NCBI GenBank assembly: GCA_037447655.1
Contig: JBBHKE010003250.1
Location: forward strand, 1 to 17,367
DNA length: 17,367 nucleotides
Origin: Zygnema cylindricum
Taxonomy: Eukaryota > Streptophyta > Zygnematophyceae > Zygnematales > Zygnemataceae
Direction of reading: 5' to 3'
A model generated the notes under the pieces. It was not told where the DNA came from, ran no database searches, and saw only the letters and a program-made list of their open reading frames with translations. The first letter of the stretch is position 1. Each line of letters opens with the position of its first letter. Positions 1 through 8,100 of the stretch are shown in pieces. The translations under genes were made by a program, and so were the position numbers.

Positions 1-1300
1 GAGGAAGAGGGGGAGGGTGAAGAAAATGGAGACGAAAATGAGGAATAAGGTTAGGAGAAGAAGGGAAGAATGAGAGGAGGAGAGGAGATAATGCGGTATC
101 GCGTTAGGGGAGGGAGGGGATGAATGGGGCATCTCGAACGGAGGGGGGGGGGAGGATGTAGGGGAAGAAGGGAGAAGAGAGGTTTTAATAGAACGAGGGA
201 AGAAAGGGAGAGGAAGGTTGGAAGGAGACGGGGGAAATATGTTAGGGGAGGGAGGGGGGAAAGGGAAAGCGGGAGTGGAAAGAATGTGGGGTGTCCACAC
301 CTTTTTTGAGCTTTTCACGTGCTTCTGAACCGAGCAGTATAGGTTAGGGTGAAGGTTAGGGAGGGGGAAGGGATGGGGGAGAGGACGAGGGATATTGCTA
401 AGAGGAGGGATGGAGAGGGGAGTGGAGCAGAAGAGGGAGGGAAATGGGGGAAAGGTAAGGGGAGGGAAGAGGATGTGGCTGTCTTTATGTATCCCGTTAG
501 GAGAAGGAGAAAAGAGGGGGAAAGGGAAGGAAGTAGGGAAAAGGGAAGTTTTTAGAACAAGGAAGGCGAAAGGGAAAGGAGGGAAAGGGAAGGAAAGTGG
601 GGAAGGGCGGGAGAGAATGAAGGATAGTGAGGGACTTCGTGAAGAGAGGGAAGAGGAAGAGAAAGGGGGAGAGAGTACAAAATTGAGGGTTCTTGTTAGA
701 AGAGTGTTGGGGACAGGTGGGGGGAGTTGAGGGAGAGGAAAAGAGGAGGTAGAGGAGGGAGAAGGAAACGGGGATTGAACTGAATGTGGAATGCCATTAG
801 GAGTTGAAGGAAGAAAATTGGAAGGAGAGTGAGTGGGAAAGTGAGTGAGAGGGAAATGGGAGGAGAGAGAATTAGCGATCTCGCTTGGAGAGGGAGGGGG
901 AGGGGAAGGAGTGGGGAAGAATTGGATCTAGGAAAGGAGGAACTGAGGGAGAGGATTGGGATGGGAGATGGAGGGGGAAGAGTTGGGAATGAGGAGGGGC
1001 AACGGAGGTGGAAGGAGAGGGAAGGTGTGGAGGGAATGCTGGCTGGAGGTCAGATGAATGGATGGAAAGGGAAGAGAATGTGGAATGTCTTTATGAGAGG
1101 GAGAGGACTGGGGGAAGGGATGGGGGGAGGGATTTTTTTCTGGAGAGAACGAGGCATCTATTTTGGGAATGGAGAGTGGGGAAGGCGAGGGATGATGGGC
1201 GAGGGATGATGGGGAAGAGGGAGGGGATGTGAACGAGGACTTTGTTGAGATTGTTGGATTGGCACGTGAAGCCGGGCAAATACGGGGTAGAATATGGAAC
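1..1300 (+). repeat. Purine-rich, G-rich degenerate repeat tract
   Basis: The plus strand is overwhelmingly G and A (GGGAGAGG-type) with many G runs, including ten or more Gs near 143-152. Recognisable phrases recur with drift: AATGTGGAATGTCTTTATG-like at about 283, 471, 782, 1075 and 1290; CGTTAGGGGAGGGAGG-like at about 103, 240 and 493; AGAACGAGG-like at about 190, 550 and 1145. This looks like an old minisatellite or satellite remnant. Open frames here are low-complexity artefacts of composition. Whether it is an upstream intron or intergenic cannot be told. Confidence 0.75.
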
Positions 1301-1356
1301 ATCCATACTCAAAGCCGCCCGTAAAAAATGGGTATGGACCCGCCAGTCTCTACATC

Positions 1357-1424
1357 GAGCTGGTGGCACAGTGGTAGTGCGTTTGCAGCTGAAGTGAAAG
1401 GTCCCAGGTTCGAGTTGCTTGCTC
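1357..1424 (+). pseudogene. Degenerate tRNA-like element (tRNA pseudogene or SINE head)
   Basis: An A box TGGCACAGTGG (1364-1374) and a B box GGTTCGAGT (1407-1415) have tRNA-like spacing. GAGCTGG at 1357-1363 pairs with CTTGCTC at 1418-1424 in 6 of 7 positions. The D stem GCAC/GTGC is perfect and the anticodon stem pairs with wobbles. Position 33 is G rather than U and the 3' half of the T stem is missing, so it is not a working tRNA. TTTT follows at 1427, as in Pol III terminators. The anticodon position would read CTG, but this is not a reliable assignment. Confidence 0.5.
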
Positions 1425-1630
1425 AATTTTCCCTAGTATGGGACATGCCGAATCCCGGATTTCAAGGAAATCTAACAGAGAATAGGATGGGAAGTAGTGG
1501 AAAAGGAGGGGATGGGCGGGGGAGGATTGAGAGAATGAGGTAACTTGTTAGAATTTGATACACTAGAGGGTGGGGGAGGAGGGAAAGAAAACAGTGGATC
1601 TAGGGAGTAGGCATTTAATGATTTAAGTTT

Positions 1631-1918
1631 CGCATTTCTAAAGGGGAGACACTAAATTTAGCACTAAGTTCCGCAAAAAAACATGTATTGGATCCGCACT
1701 GACAATCACGAGGAACCTAGAAACAAATTTCGCTCAAAATTTTGTATGGCATCCGCAGTGAAATTCGAATTGAATCTAGCACAATATATTGCACTGAATT
1801 ACGCACTAAAATCTGCACGTGACCCACACTGAAATCAGCACCAAATCTTGTACTGAATTCCGTACTGAAATTTGCACAAGACCCACTTTGAAATTAGCAC
1901 TAAATTTACTGAATTTGG
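1631..1918 (+). repeat. Degenerate tandem repeat of about 59-71 bp
   Basis: The phrases GCACTGAATT, GCACTAAA and ATCCGCACT/ACCCACACT recur. The last phrase sits at about 1692, 1751, 1822 and 1881, giving spacings of 59, 71 and 59. The copies have drifted strongly. No gene is seen in 1430-2105 apart from this and scattered purine-rich patches (about 1490-1590 and 2010-2100). Confidence 0.6.
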
Positions 1919-2105
1919 ATTTGACTCTCTTTTTATGCGCTTTGAGGCGACTGCGGGGCTAGGGGAGTCCATGGGGATGTTGAACGGAAAGAGAAGAAAA
2001 AATTAAAGAAACAAAAAAAAAGAGAGGGAAAGTGTGAAGATGGAATAGAGAATTTGGTTTATTGAAAAATAGGGGGAGAGGGGAGGGGGGCGGGGAGGAG
2101 TGTAG

Positions 2106-2177
2106 TGAACTATTTGGTTCTAATTGGGAGGGGAGCATTGCGCCGGAAATTGGCAACCTCACACGACTGAAAACCTT
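2106..2177 (+). CDS. Exon 1 visible: first LRR cassette (72 bp, phase 2-2)
   Basis: It encodes a plant-type repeat starting ELFGSNWEGSIAPEIG and ending LTRLKTL. The acceptor is GTAG at 2102-2105 and the donor is TT|GTGAGT at 2178. It is the most divergent repeat, as expected at the end of an array. No in-frame ATG lies between it and the upstream in-frame stop at 2035, so a further upstream exon is needed. The acceptor has a G-rich rather than pyrimidine-rich run before it, so the boundary rests on the exact 72-bp length and the LRR match. Confidence 0.72.
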
Positions 2178-5100
2178 GTGAGTGTAGATTGCGAGATGAA
2201 ATGCATCTCATATGGAAATTTCTTATGATACGAATAATGTTGCTCGTGTTGGTGACTCTTTTCTAAAAGAGATGGAAAATGTTAACAATAATTGTATTCC
2301 TTTGTGCGCGGTAGCAATTTGGGTGCTATGCAAAACGGCGGAGGGAGTGGGGGGGAAAAGAAAAAAAAATATTCTAAGAACTTGAATGAGTGTAAATGAC
2401 GGTTAGTTGAGGAATTTGAAACATTATAAAATTGATTAAAAAGTTTAGATGGTTGGATTAGACATAAATGTTGTTTTCCAAAATAACCTTTTTGATAAGG
2501 TAATAATTCCGTTCTCGAGGGGTGATTAAATCTTTGGATGGGTGCATTGGTGGGTTTGAAGCTATTCCCACTTATAATAATTAACCACTAAAAAATTATA
2601 TTTTGACGGAAAAGCAAATGTAATTAAAGGTAAATTTATATTCTTGTATTTTTACTCATTGTTGTTTGATCATGGAAAGTGGTGGGATAAAATGAGGGTG
2701 GTTTTGGATAAGTGGAAAAAAGTCATTTTGAAAATTTTACATTTTGATTCGCGCAAAGTACATTATAGGCTAAGTACATACACATTGTGTTTACCAAAAT
2801 ATATTATTAAAATCCAATCTTTATTATGTTAAAGACATTTGGGATGCGCATGCGATGTGTTACAGAAGTCTAGGTTTTAACAAGTTGAGTGGAAGCATTC
2901 CGTCGTCCATCGGTCGATTAACGTCCCTCGAATACTTGTAAGACAAGCTATCGACACCTTATCTACCTATTGAATTAGTAACTAAGATTGATACCTTAAA
3001 TAGTATTGACTATAGTAAGGGCTCAGGGGGGCCTTTTTTAGGAAGTGAAAGCATGATATTATAAAGATTACTAACTAATATTATTAAATTATATTATAAA
3101 CAAAGAATATATTAAAATCATAATCAATAATCATTAGTAATAATTCCAATTAATAATAATGGAAGGAAACGATGAAAGGAAATAATGAAAATAATTAATA
3201 GCTACAATTATAAAAATAATTATCAACTATTAGTAAAAGATAATAATAGTGTAAGTAAATAATCAAAATAGTTTAAATTAGTGCTTGTAAAAATATTTTT
3301 TTATCATTTTCAATTTTTTTATAATAATAGATGTTAATCACGATAACTGATAGTTCTTGTTTGTAACAATTGATCTAAAAAAAAGATAATAATAAATAAA
3401 GGCTAACAGTCTATTATAAAAATAGTCCATGCAAATGATAAATAATACTAATTACTAACAATACGAGTTGGTGAATAACAACATATAGTAATATCAACAA
3501 CATGTTAAAAATGGTACGTCTCAATATAGGCAACTGGGAGGTTTGTGCTTGCGGCTTCCGGTTGTCGCAGATGGTTGGATAAAAAAAACTTAATAGTAAT
3601 TTATAAAAAAATATTTATATTTAATCAAGCGTGTAATTATTTAGCGAAAAATTAAGTAATAATAAACTTCATAAAATATAACAAATTGTTTGACTAAAAT
3701 TTGAAAGGTTTCGGGGTGGGGATGCGAGGTGTCACAGAGAATTATCTAACAACCAATTAACTGGAAGCATTCCATCGTCCATTGTTCAACTAAAATCCCT
3801 CCAAACATCGTAAGAAATATAAAAAAAAAACCAAAATTAACAACTTCGAAACATCTCTCGAAACATGGTAAGACACCATTTTAATTAGATAGTAATAAAA
3901 AAACAATAACGATCCCTTGGAAAATACCGTGTATTCCACGGGGAAAGGCGTGAGAGGGCGTGGTAATAAACAAGTGAAACGTAGTGATGATCATGGCAAA
4001 TTATTTAAAAAAAAAAAAAAATAATGTCACAACTAATTGTAATTAATATAAAGAAACGAAGACATATTTTATAACGTTAGAAATAATTAAAACTGTAAAA
4101 AAAATAAAAAATTACAAAAATAAGTAAATTTCATAAAAAGAGTCAGTAACAATAACTGATAGTAATAATAGCTACTTGTTAGTTGCTTATTAAAATAAAC
4201 ATCAATATAAAGTAAATATCCAACAAAATTAAGGCATTAATTGTAAAGTAATGTCAAAAAATAAATAAAACTTTTAACAATAATGTAATCAATATTGACG
4301 ATGAATATTTAATAGTAAAAATAAACCACAAGCAAATAGAAATAACAGTAATTGGTAATTTAAATTAATAATTGACGATGCATGAGTGGCAATTAATAAA
4401 TGACAAATCATAAATAATAAATAAATAATAAATCATAATTCATAATTAGCCATTAGTGATTAATGATTAATATTGTTGAGTTTTACAAAATGGGTGATAC
4501 TAAAATATTAATAATAATTATCAACCAGTCTAACTAAAAGAGGTTTGGGAGGTTTGTGGGTGGGGATGCGAGGTGTCATAGATATTTTTTTGGCAACCAG
4601 TTGAGTGGAAGCATTCCATCGTTCATCAGTCAAATGACATCCCTCAAAATCTTGTAAGAAATATATGAGAACTACACATTTTTCAAATTTGAAATGTTCG
4701 ACGAAACTTTGTAAGTCACATTTTGTAATAAATGGTAACAGAAAAAAACAAAAACCGTTCCTTCAAACAATATTACTTACTATGAGAAGTGGACGGGCAA
4801 GGACTGGCGAGGTAATAGCCAAAAAAAAACTAGTTATGATAATTACAATTGAACATTAAAAACTAAATTAACAAAAAACAATAGATACTACAGCTAATGA
4901 AATTGATTAAAAAATCATTTAAAATAATCACTTATATTAACATTTATTTATAAATAATAATAAGAATTAATGATAATGGTTAGTTTTAGAAGCATTAAAA
5001 TCAATCACTGTTATTAACCGATCATATTAATCAGTAATTTATGAACATAAATGAATAAAATAAAATGATAGTACAATACTAATAAAAATTGATGATAAAT

Positions 5101-8100
5101 ATTTATTACTAAACACTGGTTTTAAAAAAATAGTAACTAGTATTTCCAATTTAACGATCGATATTAACTAATCATAAAACATAGATGATAGTGAAAATTC
5201 ATCACTAACAACATTAAGCCGGTTTGAGTAAAAGGAGTTTAGAGGATTGCGGATGGGGATGCGGGTTATTACAGAGGATTGTGGAGCAACAAATTGAGTG
5301 GAAGCATTCCATCGTCCATCGGTCAAATGACATCCCTCAAACACTTGTAAGAAATATATGAGAAATACACATTTTCCAAAATTGAAATGTTCGACGAAAC
5401 GTTGTAAGTCACATTTTGTAATAAATGGTAACAGAAAAAAACAAAACCGTTCCTTCAAACAATATTATTTATTATGAAAAGTGGACGGGCAAGGACTGGC
5501 GAGGTAATAGCCAAAAAAAAACTAGTTATGATCATTACAATTGAACATTAAAAACTAAATTAACAAAAAACAATAGATACTACAGCTAATGAAATTGATT
5601 AAAAAATCATTTAAAATAATCAGTTATATTAACATTTAATTATAAGTAATAACAAAGAATTAATGATAATGGTTAGTTTTAGAAGCATTCGAATCAATCA
5701 GTAGTATTAACCGATCATGATAATCAGTAATTTATGAACATAAATGAATAAAATAAACTGATTGTAAAATACCAATGAAAATTGATGATAAATATTTATT
5801 ACTAAAAACTGATTTCAACAAATAAAAGTATAAGTAACTAGCAATGCTAATTAATATTTTAACGATCGATATTACATAATCATAAAACATAGATGGAAGT
5901 AAAAATTCATCAGTAACAATATTAAGCCAAATTGAGTAAAAGGAGTTTAGAGGAGTGCGGATGGGGATGCGGGTTATTACAGGAGTTTGTCGGGCAACCA
6001 ATTGAGTGGAAGCATTCCATCGTCCATCGGTCAACTTACACTCCTCCAATTCGTGTAAGAAATATTAGAGAAACTTACGGGAAACATCCCTCGAAATCTT
6101 GTAGGGAACATCACCTACCAAATAGATAAATAAATAAAATAATAATAAAAAATATAACTTCATACATAAATAAATAAATAAAAATGATTTTTTGAAAATT
6201 ATGATCTTCGTATGTGGGTGGAAGAAAATGTTGGCGAGGGGAGCGGGCGCGGGATTGGAGAAGTGAAACTTAAGTTCGAACAAAGTTTTTTTTAACAATA
6301 TAATACATTATATTGGATGTTATTTATTTTGATACTAACATCTTATATATTCTCCAAAAAATAAATCATTACTGCTCTTATAAATGAATATTGATGATCA
6401 GTATGGACATTGATTATTTATTATTTTTTTTGATAGCAATAATTGCTTGTTATTTTTAAGGTGGGCTCCAATTTTGTTGTACCTAGAGTAGGAAAACAAT
6501 ACAGAATCTTAGTTTCGATATGGGGATGCGTGTTCTCACAGAGATTTTTCTTATAACCAATTAAGTGGAAGCATTCCATCGTCCATCGGTCAGCTGAAAT
6601 CCCTCCAAACATTGTAAGACACATATGTGAGAAAGACAAATTCTACAGCTTTGAAACATCTCTCGACACATTGTAAGACATATTTTGCAATAGATAATAA
6701 TTAAAAAAAAAAGAATGATCCCTTAAAAAATAGTCTATTCTTCGGGGTAATCCGTGAGGAGTGGTAATAAGCAAGTGAAAAGTCGTTACGATCATAGCAA
6801 ATTATTATTTAAAAAAAAAATAAAATAATGTTGCAACTAATTGGAATTAATATAAACAAATGAAGAAAGTATTTTATAATATTAGTAATAATTTGAATTA
6901 AAAAAAATAATAATAATAACAGTAATTAGAAAATTTGATAAAAATAATAAGTAACAATAATTGATAGTAATAATAACTTATCAATAAGTAGTTGTTCTTA
7001 CTAACTTATTGACATAAATGTAAATAAATAACATAAGCAGATAAAAAATAAGTAATTAATATCGATGATGAATATTTAGTAGTAAAAATCAACTACAACA
7101 ATTAAAAATAACAGTAATTGGTAATCGTAATCAATAATTAACGATACATGATTGATAATTAATAATTGACAAATCGTAAATAACAATTAATAAACAATAA
7201 ATAATAAATTAAAATTCATAATAAGACATTTAGCAAATCAAAATTAACATTGACTAATCGTACAAATTAGATAGTAAACAAAAATAATGTTAAAGCTGTC
7301 TGGCAAAAAAGGGTTTGGGAGGTTTGTGGGTGGGAACGCGAGGTGTCATAGGTCTTTATATAACAACAAGTTGAGTGGAAGCATTCCATCGTCCATCGGT
7401 CAAATGACATCCCTCGAATACTTGTAAGAAATACATGAGAAATATAAATTTGCAAAATTTGAAACGTCCGACGAAACATTGTAAGACACATTTTGCAATA
7501 AATAGTAATAGGAAAAAAAACAGTTCCCTTACAGTATTATTTAACGTGAATTGTGGATGGGTAGGGTGGGCGAAAAAAAAGACTAGTAATGATCATTTCG
7601 ATTTAATATTAAAAAATAAATTAACAATAACAACAGATACTGCAACCAATTAAATTGATATTGACAAATAATATAAACTAATCAGTTATATTAACATTTA
7701 ATATAATAACAAAGAATTAATGATAATGGTTAGTTTTAGAAGCATTCAAATCAATCAGTGTTATTAACCGATCATATTAATCAGTAATTTATGAACATAA
7801 ATGAATAAAATAAAATGATAGTAGAATACTAATAAAAATTGATGATAATTATATATTACTACACACTGATTTTAAAATAACAGTAACTAGTATTGCCAAT
7901 TAATAATTTAACGATCGATATTAAATAATCATAAAACATAGATGATAATGAAAATTCATCACTAACAATATTAAGCGGGTTTGAGGAAAAGGAGTTTAGA
8001 GGATTGCGGATGGGGATGCGGGTTATTACATAGGATTGTGGAGCAACAAATTGAGTGGAAGCATTCCATCGTCCATCGGTCAAATGACATCCCTCAAATA

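Larger units (their letters stand above)
3718..6524 (+). repeat. Four-exon block, copy 1 (exons 3-6 and their introns)
   Basis: The intron order after exons 3, 4, 5, 6 is alpha, beta, beta, gamma. The same order recurs after exons 7, 8, 9, 10. Alpha is marked by a TCTCGAAACAT echo and a purine-rich GGTAATAAACAAGTG stretch; beta by TTAGTTTTAGAAGCATT and the AGGAGTTTAGAGGA lead to the next exon; gamma by AACATCCCTCGAAATCTTGT and GTGGGCTCCAATT. The block starts and ends at a GGGGATGCG motif. Confidence 0.85.

Noticed and set aside
124-1302. Several open frames of 60-126 codons on both strands in the purine-rich tract
   Set aside because: They are Gly/Arg/Glu-rich (or Pro/Ser-rich on the other strand), overlap each other and follow directly from GGGAGAGG-type composition, with no domain or splice support.
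1328-1543. 71-codon plus-strand open frame over the tRNA-like element
   Set aside because: It runs across the Pol III-type element and a purine-rich patch, with no domain or splice continuity to exon 1.
3531-3590. Possible extra LRR exon in intron 2
   Set aside because: Only the lead-like phrase and a CAG are present; no N-x-L-S-G coding follows, so it is at most a relic.
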